Notes under the pieces: model-generated
What the model saw: the letters and a program-made list of their open reading frames with translations, nothing else
Database searches by the model: none
What the model was told of the DNA's origin: nothing
Position numbers and translations under genes: made by a program
Assembly (NCBI GenBank): GCA_965209045.1
Contig: CBDBPW010000003.1
Span: forward strand, 1,302,001-1,366,000
DNA: 64,000 nt
Direction: 5' to 3'
Source: JAJEFO01 sp965209045
GTDB lineage: Bacteria; Pseudomonadota; Alphaproteobacteria; Rhodobacterales; Rhodobacteraceae
In this document: one piece after another, positions 55,024 to 63,635 of the stretch
How the letters are laid out: every line of letters starts with the position of its first letter
How positions within the stretch are numbered: the first letter of the stretch is position 1

Positions 55024-55798
55024 TCTGAACCGCCTTTATCTGGATCGGTGCGAAAATCTCGCTTTGCCGAATCTGAATCGCACCGCCCTTCGCGAGCTCC
55101 AGCGATGCGGCAAAATGCGATGCTGTGGCCGAACGACGCCGTTTCGGGTCCGTCTCCCAGCCTTGAGGCAAGTAGGACATTAGATCGGTCCATTCGCCCG
55201 CGTATCCGATCAGGCCCCGCATTCGCTCAAGCGCATGCTCGAGCGTCATCACGTGTTCACGGATGAACGTGAACGGGCGAAACTCGTCTCGGGTGCGAAC
55301 CCGGGCATATCCCTGCATGAGATCCAGAAGAGACGCGGTGTAGCGAACGCGGCGCACGCGATTGACGTCTTCCGGCAGGCCGCGCACAAAGAAATCCTTG
55401 CCCTTCTGATCCCGTGCCATGAGCTTGGCCGCGGAGTCCCGCATCGCGGCCAGACGTTCGAGCTGGAACGCGAGATGCGCCGCCAGTTCCTCGCCAGATT
55501 GTTCCGCGTCTTCCGGGTCTCGCGGCAAGAGCAATCGCGACTTCAGAAAGGTCAGCCAGGCCGCCAGGACCAGATAGTCGGCCGCGAGCTCGATCCTGAG
55601 GGACTTTGCGCGCTCGATGAACAGGAGGTACTGCTCTGCCAGCGCTAGCACGCTGATCTTGCGAAGATCCACTTTCTGGCATCGCGCAAGCTGGAGAAGC
55701 AGGTCGAGCGGCCCCTCGAACCCGTCCACGTCGACAAGCAGCGCATCAGGCTCAACGCGAGCTTCGACCTCGACAAATTCCGCATCACCATCCGGCAT
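55016..55798 (-). CDS. scpA: Segregation and condensation protein A
   Basis: 260 residues. FEGPLDLLLQLARCQKVDLR near the start is the ScpA/kleisin signature that contacts SMC; AADYLVLAAWLTFLKSRLLLP follows. The C-terminal winged-helix part is VTASHFAASLELAKGGAIQI-like (read as SATASHFAASLELAKGG). Overlaps both nagZ and scpB, giving a tightly coupled nagZ-scpA-scpB unit. Confidence 0.96.
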   Translation of the reverse strand: MPDGDAEFVEVEARVEPDALLVDVDGFEGPLDLLLQLARCQKVDLRKISVLALAEQYLLFIERAKSLRIELAADYLVLAAWLTFLKSRLLLPRDPEDAEQSGEELAAHLAFQLERLAAMRDSAAKLMARDQKGKDFFVRGLPEDVNRVRRVRYTASLLDLMQGYARVRTRDEFRPFTFIREHVMTLEHALERMRGLIGYAGEWTDLMSYLPQGWETDPKRRRSATASHFAASLELAKGGAIQIRQSEIFAPIQIKAVQSG

Positions 55799-56819
55799 TC
55801 TCTTCTGCCTCCTGCATCAGTGCCGCAAATTCGGCTTCAAATTCGCAAATGTCAACATCTAGTGGGTCTTTTCGTGCAGAAAGCGCAACATCTGCCAATC
55901 TTCGGTCCGATGACGACATTTCGCCCACGGCTGCCGCAATCGCCGACATCTCGGAAAGATCGCCGCTGCAATGGATCACCAGATCACACCCCGCCTGACG
56001 TGCCGAAGCTGCGCGGGATTCGACTTTCCCGAACAACGCACCCATCGAGATGTCATCCGTCAGCAAAAGTCCCGAAAGCCCGAGCTCTTCGCGCAGATAC
56101 GTCACGCCGGCCTCGGAAAGCGTTACTGGCCTTTCATGATCGACTTCCGGAAGGACAACGTGAGCCGTCATCGCCATAGGCAGGTCCGCGAGTTTGCGAA
56201 ACGGCAAAAAGTCGGTCTCAAAGAGTTCTGCAATCGGTGCGTCGATGCGAGGGAGTGCCTCGTGACTGTCACGAGTCGTGCGTCCGTGGCCTGGCGCATG
56301 CTTCAGGACGGGAAGACAGCCCGCATCGGACAGGCCGGTGGCTAGCGCGCGCGCCATGACCGCCACACAGGAGGCAGTGGTGCCGAGGCATCGATTCTTG
56401 AGGAAGGGATGGGTCTCGGGCCAGGCGACGTCCGCGCATGGGGCGCAGTTCACGTCTATCCCGTGCGCGAGAAGCTCGGTGCCAATCAGGAACCCGCGCA
56501 AATACATGGCCCTTTCGGACTTTGACGACGCGCCAGCACTGCCGACGAGCGCTTCCACCTGGTCCAAGGGAGGCATCCACTCGCGCCAATGAGGTGCCCG
56601 CATCCGCTGAACCCGGCCGCCCTCCTGATCAATCAAGATCGGCGCATCGCGCCCGACCGCCTCGCGAAGCGCCGCAGTCAGGCGGCGAAGCTGGTCTGGC
56701 GACTCGCAGTTCCGCTGAAACATGATGAACCCGAAAGGCTCTGCCTCGGAAAAGAACCGGGCCTCCTGGCGACCAAGCTCGGGCCCGGAAGGTGCAAAGA
56801 TATACGCACCCTGAGGCAC
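55785..56819 (-). CDS. nagZ: Beta-N-acetylhexosaminidase (glycoside hydrolase 3)
   Basis: 344 residues. GFIMFQRNCESPDQLRRLTA, LIDQEGGRVQRM and the catalytic loop KHAPGHGRTTRDSHEALP (His/Asp pair of NagZ) are clear; the nucleophile Asp lies in LLTDDISMGAL. It removes GlcNAc from muropeptides in the cytoplasm for peptidoglycan recycling. Begins 1 bp after the SPOR-domain gene stops. Confidence 0.95.
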   Translation of the reverse strand: MPQGAYIFAPSGPELGRQEARFFSEAEPFGFIMFQRNCESPDQLRRLTAALREAVGRDAPILIDQEGGRVQRMRAPHWREWMPPLDQVEALVGSAGASSKSERAMYLRGFLIGTELLAHGIDVNCAPCADVAWPETHPFLKNRCLGTTASCVAVMARALATGLSDAGCLPVLKHAPGHGRTTRDSHEALPRIDAPIAELFETDFLPFRKLADLPMAMTAHVVLPEVDHERPVTLSEAGVTYLREELGLSGLLLTDDISMGALFGKVESRAASARQAGCDLVIHCSGDLSEMSAIAAAVGEMSSSDRRLADVALSARKDPLDVDICEFEAEFAALMQEAEENAGW

Positions 56820-57758
56820 TTACTGCTGCACGACCGGAATGCATTCTGCACCTTCCGCCTGCAGTACAGAGCAAAAGCGCCTGGCATCCGCCAGATCAAC
56901 AAAGCCGGTTGCCCGCAAGCGGAAGAACGTACGGTCACCTGACACCGCTTCTTGCACGACCCGTTGCTTGCCGACCATGTAGTCACCGAAGCGGGCAACG
57001 ATTCTGTTCCACTCAGCATGCGCAGCGCCCGCATCGTCATAGGCGCCGAGTTGCACGAGCCTCATGCCCGGCGGAACTGCCGATAGTTGAACATCACCGG
57101 TGCTTGGACCTGCTGCAGTTGCAGCAGAGGCTTGCAGGCCCTGCGGGCGACGCGGAGGCGGTCGAAATGTCGCCGGAATCATCCTGGCACCGGTCCCACC
57201 TGCCGTCGTTGCCGAAGGTGCCGCCAAGACATCTGCCAGCGCTTCCTCTACGGCCCGGTCTGTTCCGGAACGCACCGCATTGTCCTGGCCGACAATCACC
57301 TGTTCCGTGCCGAACCTTGGAGCCTCGCCTACCGTCACGACTGCATCCTCCATACCGATCGCACTATTGGCCACGGCCACGACTGCTCCGGCATCAGCGG
57401 CGCCCGGCAGCGCCCCCATTGCAAGATCCTCGCCTTCGACCAAGGCAACAGGCTCAGGAACAAGAACCACCCTCTTCTCAGGAGCAACGTCCGTTCGCTC
57501 CTCCGCGATCCGGTTGACTGTCAGGCCCCGGTTTTCGCTTGCCAACCCGCCGGGGTCTTCGGGCACAACCCGCATCGGGCCCGAAAGCGCCCTTATCACC
57601 GGGACGCCTGTCACATCCCTTACCCATAGCTGCCATGCCCAAGCCGTCAGTCCCGCAATCAGCAGAACCGAAAGGAGCGCCCCGGACCAATTCATGACAG
57701 CCGCCAAGAATCCGTCTCCGGCGGAATCCTCTTGATCTTCGAAATCGATTGCCGTCAT
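56820..57758 (-). CDS. SPOR domain-containing inner-membrane protein
   Basis: 312 residues: a short cytoplasmic N-terminus, one transmembrane helix (WSGALLSVLLIAGLTAWAWQLW), a long low-complexity periplasmic linker, and a C-terminal SPOR domain (~235-310: MRLVQLGAYDDAGAAHAEWN and FFRLRATGFVDLADARRFC). SPOR domains bind denuded glycan strands at the division site, fitting its place before nagZ. Function beyond glycan binding is not evident. Confidence 0.9.
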   Translation of the reverse strand: MTAIDFEDQEDSAGDGFLAAVMNWSGALLSVLLIAGLTAWAWQLWVRDVTGVPVIRALSGPMRVVPEDPGGLASENRGLTVNRIAEERTDVAPEKRVVLVPEPVALVEGEDLAMGALPGAADAGAVVAVANSAIGMEDAVVTVGEAPRFGTEQVIVGQDNAVRSGTDRAVEEALADVLAAPSATTAGGTGARMIPATFRPPPRRPQGLQASAATAAGPSTGDVQLSAVPPGMRLVQLGAYDDAGAAHAEWNRIVARFGDYMVGKQRVVQEAVSGDRTFFRLRATGFVDLADARRFCSVLQAEGAECIPVVQQ

Positions 57759-57837
57759 TTCCGTGCCTCAATGCTGCCACCGGTTGATCCAGCGGTCATC
57801 CTGCTCGTCTCGCAAACGGTCCGGGCACTTGTCTTGT

Positions 57838-59562
57838 TCAGCGCATTTCCTCGACCGGCGTCACCCCCAGAATACCCAATCCGTTGGAAATTACAATGCC
57901 CACGGCACGTGGAAGCGCTATTTTCCCTGCTGTCGCGACTGGATCCCCTTCGTGCAGAAAGCGCAGCGCAGGTTTGGAATTGCCAATGTTCCAAAGGGCA
58001 TGGAACTCGGATGCGAGGTCATGGAGGTAGAACGCAATCCGGTGCGGCTCGTGGTTTCGTGCCGCGATCTCGACCAGCCTGGGCCACTCGGCCACCTTGC
58101 GTGCCAAGGCAAACTCGGCCTCATCCTCAAGCTTGGCGTCATCAGACCAGTCGAGGTGCATCTCTTCGGCCTTGCGCATCACGGAACGAACGCGTGCGTG
58201 AGCATACTGCACGTAGAAGACAGGATTGTCCTTGGACTGTTCGGTCACCTTGGCGAGGTCGAAATCCAGTGGCGCGTCATTCCTGCGGGTCAGCATCACC
58301 ATGCGGGTCACGTCGGACCCCACACGCTCAACCAGATCCCGCAACGAAACGAACGCGCCTGCTCGTTTGGACATCTTCAGGGGCTTGCCGCCCTCCCAGA
58401 GCCTGACCAGTTGGGTCAGCTTGATGTCCAATGGAACGCGCCCGTCGGAAAGGGCCGATACGGCTGCCGACATGCGCTTCACGTATCCGCCGTGGTCGGC
58501 ACCGAAGATGTCGATCAGTTCGTCGTAGTCGCGAAGGATCTTGTCCCAGTGATACGCGATGTCCGGCGCAAAATACGTCCATGAACCGTCCGACTTCATG
58601 ATTGGCCGGTCCACGTCGTCGCCGTGAGCCGTGGAACGAAAAAGAGTCTGTTCGCGCGGTTCCCAGTCTTCAGGCTGCCGGCCCTTGGGCGGCTCAAGCG
58701 TGCCCTGGTAGATGAGGTCGCGCCTCTTCAACTCTTCTACCGCCGCCTCGATCCGGCCTGTGCCGAAGAGCGACCTCTCGCTGAAGAACACGTCCATCCT
58801 CACTCCGATGGCCGAAAGGTCCTCCCGGATCAGCTTCATCATCTCTTGGGTCGCGAAGTCCCTGACGTCCGACAGCCAGGCCCCCTCGTCCTTGCCGACA
58901 TACGCGTCGCCCACGCTCTCCCTGAGCGCTTCCGCCACCGGCACCAGGTAGTCGCCCGGGTACGCGTCCTCGTCGAACACGACGTCTTGCCCATGCACCT
59001 CAAGGTAACGAAGGTAGACCGACCGCGCCAACGTGTCGACCTGTGTGCCGCCGTCATTGACGTAGTATTCGCGCGTGACGTCGTAGCCCGTGAATTCCAG
59101 CAGCGACGCGAGCGCGTCGCCGAAGACCGCTCCACGCAGGTTGCCGACATGCAGCGGTCCGGTCGGATTGGCGGACACGAACTCAACATTGACCTTGACG
59201 CCTGCTCCCATGCCGGAATGGCCGAATTGCGGTCCGGCATCGATCACTTCCGCCAGCACGTCATGCCAGATCACCGGAGCCAGCAGCAGGTTGATGAAGC
59301 CGGGGCCCGCAACTTCGGCGCGAGCGATGTTCGGATCATTCGTCATCCTCTCTGCCAGCACTTCTGCGAGGTCCCGCGGGGCCTTGCCCGCATGCTTGGC
59401 TAGCACCATCGCGGCATTCGTCGCCATGTCGCCATGGGCGGCGTCCCGCGGCGGCTCCACCGTTACGTTGCCCCATGAGAGGTCGGCTGGCAGCACGCCC
59501 TCAGCCACCAAGGCGTCAAGCGTTTCGAGAACCGATGCACGGATTTCGCTGAATATGTTCAT
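57838..59562 (-). CDS. argS: Arginyl-tRNA synthetase
   Basis: 574 residues, class I. The HIGH-like box is in SANPTGPLHVGNLRGAVFGD and the KMSK loop in GKPLKMSKRAGAFVSL. The N-terminal Add1 domain starts MNIFSEIRASVLETL, and the C-terminal anticodon-binding DALR domain includes ARNHEPHRIAFYLHDLASEF. Slightly short for the family but complete. Followed by the SPOR gene after 79 bp. Confidence 0.97.
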   Translation of the reverse strand: MNIFSEIRASVLETLDALVAEGVLPADLSWGNVTVEPPRDAAHGDMATNAAMVLAKHAGKAPRDLAEVLAERMTNDPNIARAEVAGPGFINLLLAPVIWHDVLAEVIDAGPQFGHSGMGAGVKVNVEFVSANPTGPLHVGNLRGAVFGDALASLLEFTGYDVTREYYVNDGGTQVDTLARSVYLRYLEVHGQDVVFDEDAYPGDYLVPVAEALRESVGDAYVGKDEGAWLSDVRDFATQEMMKLIREDLSAIGVRMDVFFSERSLFGTGRIEAAVEELKRRDLIYQGTLEPPKGRQPEDWEPREQTLFRSTAHGDDVDRPIMKSDGSWTYFAPDIAYHWDKILRDYDELIDIFGADHGGYVKRMSAAVSALSDGRVPLDIKLTQLVRLWEGGKPLKMSKRAGAFVSLRDLVERVGSDVTRMVMLTRRNDAPLDFDLAKVTEQSKDNPVFYVQYAHARVRSVMRKAEEMHLDWSDDAKLEDEAEFALARKVAEWPRLVEIAARNHEPHRIAFYLHDLASEFHALWNIGNSKPALRFLHEGDPVATAGKIALPRAVGIVISNGLGILGVTPVEEMR

Positions 59563-59627
59563 GCGCGCGGTTTACCATTCAGACGGTCGCAGTCAAACGG
59601 AGGCGCGACCGAATTCTGGAAGCGAGC

Positions 59628-60776
59628 TCAGCGGTTTCGTTCGACGATGAAATTCTCGTGGCACTGAAGCGCGAACCGGTCCGTCATTCCGGCAATGTAG
59701 TCCGAGACGATCCTTGCTAGCCCGGTCCCGCTGTCGGCCTTCTCGATATCCTCGCGCCAGCGACGGGGCAGCCTTTCCGGGTGCTCGAGAAAGTACGGAA
59801 ACAGGTCCGTGACCACGCCCGTGACTTCCTTGCGCATTTTGACCACCGACGGAGCACGGTACATCCGGTCAAACAGGAAATCACGCACTTCATTCAGATC
59901 TTGCTGAAGTGCATCCGAGAACAGAATGATCTGGAATCCGGCATTTCGTATGTCATCGGATGTTCGCGGCGCAAGCTTGGCCAGGTTCTGTCTTGCAACT
60001 TCGATCACGTCCTCGACCAAGACACCGAAGAACCGCCGCAAAGCTTCGTGGCGACGGCGATAGCAGTCAAGACCCGGGTACAGTTCATCCACACGCTCGA
60101 AGCATCTGCACAGGATCGGCAACTTGGTCAGGTCATTGGTCGAGAACAGCTTCGCCCTCAGCCCGTCATGCAGGTCATGGTGGTTGTAGGCGATGTCGTC
60201 CGAAACCGCCGCCACCTGCGCCTCGGCGCCGGCGAAAGTGTCCGTTTCGAGATCGTGACGCTCCTGGTAGGCGGCAAGCGCCCAAGGCAGGACACCGGTC
60301 ACCGGGCCGTTGTGCTTGGCGATTCCTTCCAGCGTTTCCCAGGTGAGGTTCAGGCCGTCAAAATCCGCATAGTGACGCTCAATTGCGGTCACGATGCGCA
60401 ACGCCTGCGCATTGTGATCGAAACCGCCATGAGGCGCCATCAGTTCCGCAAGGGCATCCTCGCCGGTGTGACCGAAGGGCGTATGGCCAAGATCGTGTGC
60501 AAGAGCCACGGCTTCGGTCAGTTCCGTGTTGAACCCGAGCGCGCTCGAGATGGTGCGCGCCACTTGAGCGACTTCGATCGAATGCGTCAATCTCGTCCGG
60601 AAGTAGTCTCCCTCGTGTTCGATGAAGACCTGCGTCTTGTGCTTGAGCCGACGGAATGCGCTGGAATGAATGATGCGGTCACGGTCGCGCTGATAGCATG
60701 ACCGAAAGGCGCTCTGCTCCTCCGAAAACAAGCGACCGCGACTCCTGTTCGGATCCGATGCATAGGGCTCCAACAT
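59628..60776 (-). CDS. dgt: dGTP triphosphohydrolase-like HD-domain protein
   Basis: About 382 residues from MLEPYASDPNRSRGRLFSE (frame opens at 60821). HD metal site: THSIEVAQVARTISSALG and ALAHDLGHTPFGHTGEDAL, then DDIAYNHHDLHDGL. This is the type-2 dGTPase subfamily that splits dNTPs to nucleosides and triphosphate. Divergent from erpA with about 75 bp between starts. Confidence 0.93.
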   Translation of the reverse strand: MLEPYASDPNRSRGRLFSEEQSAFRSCYQRDRDRIIHSSAFRRLKHKTQVFIEHEGDYFRTRLTHSIEVAQVARTISSALGFNTELTEAVALAHDLGHTPFGHTGEDALAELMAPHGGFDHNAQALRIVTAIERHYADFDGLNLTWETLEGIAKHNGPVTGVLPWALAAYQERHDLETDTFAGAEAQVAAVSDDIAYNHHDLHDGLRAKLFSTNDLTKLPILCRCFERVDELYPGLDCYRRRHEALRRFFGVLVEDVIEVARQNLAKLAPRTSDDIRNAGFQIILFSDALQQDLNEVRDFLFDRMYRAPSVVKMRKEVTGVVTDLFPYFLEHPERLPRRWREDIEKADSGTGLARIVSDYIAGMTDRFALQCHENFIVERNR

Positions 60777-60850
60777 TGGCCTTCTCTTGCCCGGCTGTGC
60801 CGCGCCCCATATATTCAGCAATGCCGCAAATGAAAACGCCGGAGTTCGGC

Positions 60851-61183
60851 ATGGACATCGCCATTCCCCCTCAGGTCACGCACCGCGCGTTTGAGCGGCT
60901 GGCCGAAATCAATTCAGGAGCGAACGACCCAAAGGCGCTGCGCGTCGCAGTCGAGGGCGGCGGCTGTTCGGGCTTCCAGTACAGCATCGACCTCGACGAG
61001 CCGGCAGAAGGAGACCTTGTACTCGAAGGCGAGGGTCAAAAGGTCGTCGTGGACGAAGTGTCGCTTCCGTTCCTGTCAAACGCCGTCATCGACTTCTCGG
61101 ACGAACTCATCGGCGCGCGCTTCGTTGTCGAGAACCCCAACGCGACATCCAGCTGCGGCTGCGGGACGTCCTTTTCGATCTGA
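60851..61183 (+). CDS. erpA: A-type iron-sulfur cluster carrier (ErpA/IscA-like)
   Basis: 110 residues from MDIAIPPQVTHRAFERL with GGAG 7 nt upstream. The three cluster-binding cysteines are in VEGGGCSGFQYS and SSCGCGTSFSI. Delivers Fe-S clusters to target proteins. The longer frame from 60698 has no family support. A truncated antitoxin frame follows just after its stop. Confidence 0.94.
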   Translation: MDIAIPPQVTHRAFERLAEINSGANDPKALRVAVEGGGCSGFQYSIDLDEPAEGDLVLEGEGQKVVVDEVSLPFLSNAVIDFSDELIGARFVVENPNATSSCGCGTSFSI

Positions 61184-61198
61184 CCGGGTCGAGTTTAC

Positions 61199-61451
61199 CG
61201 GCGGCATCACCCCGGAAGAGCATCAGAAGCTCAAGGCCATCGCTGCCCTTCAGGGGCAACGCATCAAGGCTCAAGTCCTGAATCGAACCCTTGGTGAAGG
61301 CCCCGCCCTCGCCGGCACGAATGAACATGAGGCGTTTTGTGCCTCGGCTGATTTCTTGAAGCCTCGGATCGAACAAGCGCGCCGTTGGGAGTTGTCCTCC
61401 ATGTCGGCGGCCGACATCCGGCGCGAGGCGCGTGAACAGGTTCGACCGTAG
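61199..61451 (+). pseudogene. Antitoxin remnant without a visible start codon
   Basis: The frame reads ITPEEHQKLKAIAALQGQRI ... FLKPRIEQARRWELSSMSAA ... IRREAREQVRP, as in short antitoxins paired with ParE-type toxins. But upstream residues DRVEFTGG come directly from the end of erpA in another frame and contain no ATG, GTG or TTG. The start was probably lost by a small deletion after erpA. The next gene is a broken ParE toxin, so the pair is dead. Confidence 0.55.
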
Positions 61452-61619
61452 CGGACCGCATGACGGCTTATGACCTGACAGTCGCGGCGGAAGAGGATCT
61501 GCGTAGCAAATGGCGCTACTCTTGCACGGCTTGGGGTTTGACCGAGCGGAGCAGCTATTTGACCATGTCGAGGCCTGCTGCGAAGCGACCGGACAAGGCC
61601 AAGCACAGGCGAAGTCATT

Positions 61620-63002
61620 GGGGATTATATACGTAAGTGACCATTGGCTAGAAAGATGTTGCTGTTTCGTTCTGGCTGGTTATGATGCGCGGGCGGGTGC
61701 CGGAAGCGCCCGATCCCCAGACGCTCACGCAGGAGCGAACACGTGGCCCTGACACAGACGCACAGGCAGGTTGTCTACCGCCTCCTTCCCCAGAGGCGGA
61801 GCAACTGGCAGTGGCTGGAGACCACGCTCGAAGCGCAGCGGCAGCTCTACAACGCGGCCTTGGAAGAGCGGATGGACTGCTACCGCAAGACCGGGAAGTC
61901 GCGCACATACTTCGACCAGTGCAAGGCCCTCACCGAGTGCCGGGCGGAGTTGCCGGAAATGGCCGAATGCGGGATCGCCATCCAGCGCGGGACGCTCAAG
62001 CGGCTCGATGAATCGTTCAAGGGCTTCTTCAGCCGCTTGCGGAAGGGGGCGAAGGCGGGCTTCCCGAAGTTCAGGGGCAGCCGCTTCTTCGACAGCATCA
62101 CCATCGTCTCCGGCGTCAAGGTGCGCGATGGCACGCTCCACATCCCCGGCTTCGGTCCGATGACGATCCGGCGCAAGGGCGGGAACCCGCTTCCCGACGG
62201 CAAGCCCGTCTCCGCCGTGCTCAAGCGTGTCGGCGGCAAGTGGACCGCCGTCGTCTGCCTTGCGGTCGAGATCGAGGAGCCTGCCGACAACGGACACGTG
62301 CTCGGCCTCGACAGGAACTGCGGACAGGTCGCCGACAGCGACGGGGAACTCCACGCCATGCCGGACATGTCCAGGCTCGAAGCCAGGGCCGGGCGCCTCC
62401 AACGGAAACTGTCCAGGCAGCAGAAGCGGTCGAAGCGCCGCGAAAGGACGAAGCGGCACCTTGCGAAGGTCCGTCGCAAGATTGCCAGCCGCCGTCGCAA
62501 CTGGCATCACCATGTCAGTCGCCGCCTGGCGGCGAAGGCAGGCACGGTCGCCGTCGAGAGCCTGAACGTGAAGGCCATGACGAGATCCGCCAAGGGCACC
62601 GTCGAGGAGCCGGGGACGAACGTGCCGCAGAAGGCGGGCCTGAACCGCGTCATCCTGAACACCGGCTGGACGGCGCTGAAGGCCATGCTGGACTACAAGG
62701 CGGCGAACGTCATCACGGTTCCGGCGAGGAACACGTCAAGGACATGCCACGAGTGCGGGGCGGCGGAAGCCGCCAGCCGCAGAACTCGGGACGACTTCAC
62801 CTGCGTGCGCTGCGGGCACGCGGCACATGCCGACATCAACGCGGCAAGGAACATCCGGTGCGTGGCGCGTGGCCGCGTCCCGGAGCACGAGGCGTCCGGG
62901 ATTGGCGCGTCTGCACGGCGAGGGGCGTTCGGGTTGCCGACCTCATCGACCCGTGAAATCAGTGCGAGAGCGGCCTGATGGTCACTTACGTATATAATTC
63001 CC
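61620..63002 (+). mobile_element. TnpB-only element with terminal inverted repeats, copy 3
   Basis: 1383 bp. Its 25-bp ends (61620-61644 and 62978-63002) match as inverted repeats at 24 of 25 positions, beginning GGGGATTATATACGTAAGTG and GGGAATTATATACGTAAGTG. The 8-bp duplication AAGTCATT is at 61612-61619 and 63003-63010. It interrupts a ParE-like toxin gene, which proves the boundaries. Best-preserved ends of the three copies, so perhaps the most recent insertion. Confidence 0.9.
61743..62978 (+). CDS. tnpB: TnpB RNA-guided nuclease family protein, copy 3
   Basis: GTG start, 411 residues, the same domain plan as copies 1 and 2: N-terminal wedge/REC-like helices, RuvC motifs VLGLDRNCGQV, VAVESLNVKAM and HADINAARNI, and the zinc ribbon CHECG ... 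CVRCG. All catalytic positions are intact. The stop codon overlaps the right terminal repeat by one base, leaving only 24 bp of the element downstream of it. Confidence 0.93.
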   Translation: MALTQTHRQVVYRLLPQRRSNWQWLETTLEAQRQLYNAALEERMDCYRKTGKSRTYFDQCKALTECRAELPEMAECGIAIQRGTLKRLDESFKGFFSRLRKGAKAGFPKFRGSRFFDSITIVSGVKVRDGTLHIPGFGPMTIRRKGGNPLPDGKPVSAVLKRVGGKWTAVVCLAVEIEEPADNGHVLGLDRNCGQVADSDGELHAMPDMSRLEARAGRLQRKLSRQQKRSKRRERTKRHLAKVRRKIASRRRNWHHHVSRRLAAKAGTVAVESLNVKAMTRSAKGTVEEPGTNVPQKAGLNRVILNTGWTALKAMLDYKAANVITVPARNTSRTCHECGAAEAASRRTRDDFTCVRCGHAAHADINAARNIRCVARGRVPEHEASGIGASARRGAFGLPTSSTREISARAA

Positions 63003-63145
63003 AAGTCATTCGATGAATTGCCCGATGACGTTTTGGTCCGCCGTTGCGAACATCGCTACATCTTATGGATTGCAGGTGAGCGGTCGACTATTGTCGCCAT
63101 CCTCCACGAACGTAAGGACTTCGTGAGGCGGCTGAAATCCCGATT

Positions 63146-63635
63146 GTGACCCTGTGACACCTGACAACTTCATCAGAACTTGGTTGGGGGTCGTCAATGC
63201 CGGCGGAGTCAACATGCCATCCCGAACTATGTCCAGCGCCATCGAAGTGGGGAACGGGCGTCGACCGCGTGCGTCGAATCCACGGTCAAGTCGGTTGCGA
63301 AGGAGCTCTTCTCGCGGGGGCGGCAGATGCGATTCCTCAAGTGCGGGACACACCTCCTGCTCCGGATCAAAAACCGCGTACTCGGCAGCACTTTCAAGTC
63401 CATGATCCGGTCCTGGCATCCTGGGCTCCTCAACGCGGCAACCTTAATCGGAACTTTCAGCTGAAATTCTCCCGACGGCATCGCGCAGGCCCCTGAAAAG
63501 GCTGGGCCTTCCCGCGCGGGCGCAGGGATTCGCATTGGATTCTTGTTGCCATGTAATGGTGCACATTTGGTGTTGACACGGCTTTTTCATCGCATATTAT
63601 GACCGCAATCTTGTTGCCATGTAAGGACCGGAGCC
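63146..63635. other. Interval between the broken toxin and the IS1634-type element
   Basis: No convincing gene from 63146 to about 63530. From about 63533 it looks like the left end of the downstream IS: it contains a direct repeat CTTGTTGCCATGTAA at 63542-63556 and 63610-63624, and a promoter between them. Confidence 0.4.
63573..63600 (+). promoter_or_regulatory. Strong sigma-70-like promoter for the IS1634-type transposase
   Basis: TTGACA (63573-63578) and TATTAT (63595-63600) with a 16-bp spacer, 36 bp before the transposase GTG and framed by two copies of CTTGTTGCCATGTAA that might be transposase sites. Confidence 0.6.

Larger units (their letters stand above)
61460..63145 (+). pseudogene. 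ParE-like toxin gene, frameshifted and split by a tnpB element
   Basis: Starts MTAYDLTVAAEEDLRSKWRY; after a frameshift near 61540 it continues GFDRAEQLFDHVEACCEATG then QGQAQAKS to the insertion at 61619, and resumes at 63011 with FDELPDDVLVRRCEHRYILW and IVAILHERKDFVRRLKSRL. With the element and one AAGTCATT removed, the frame joins exactly (AKS-FDE). The C-terminal LHERKDFVRRL is a ParE hallmark. Loss of the toxin would explain why the antitoxin beside it could also decay. Confidence 0.8.
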
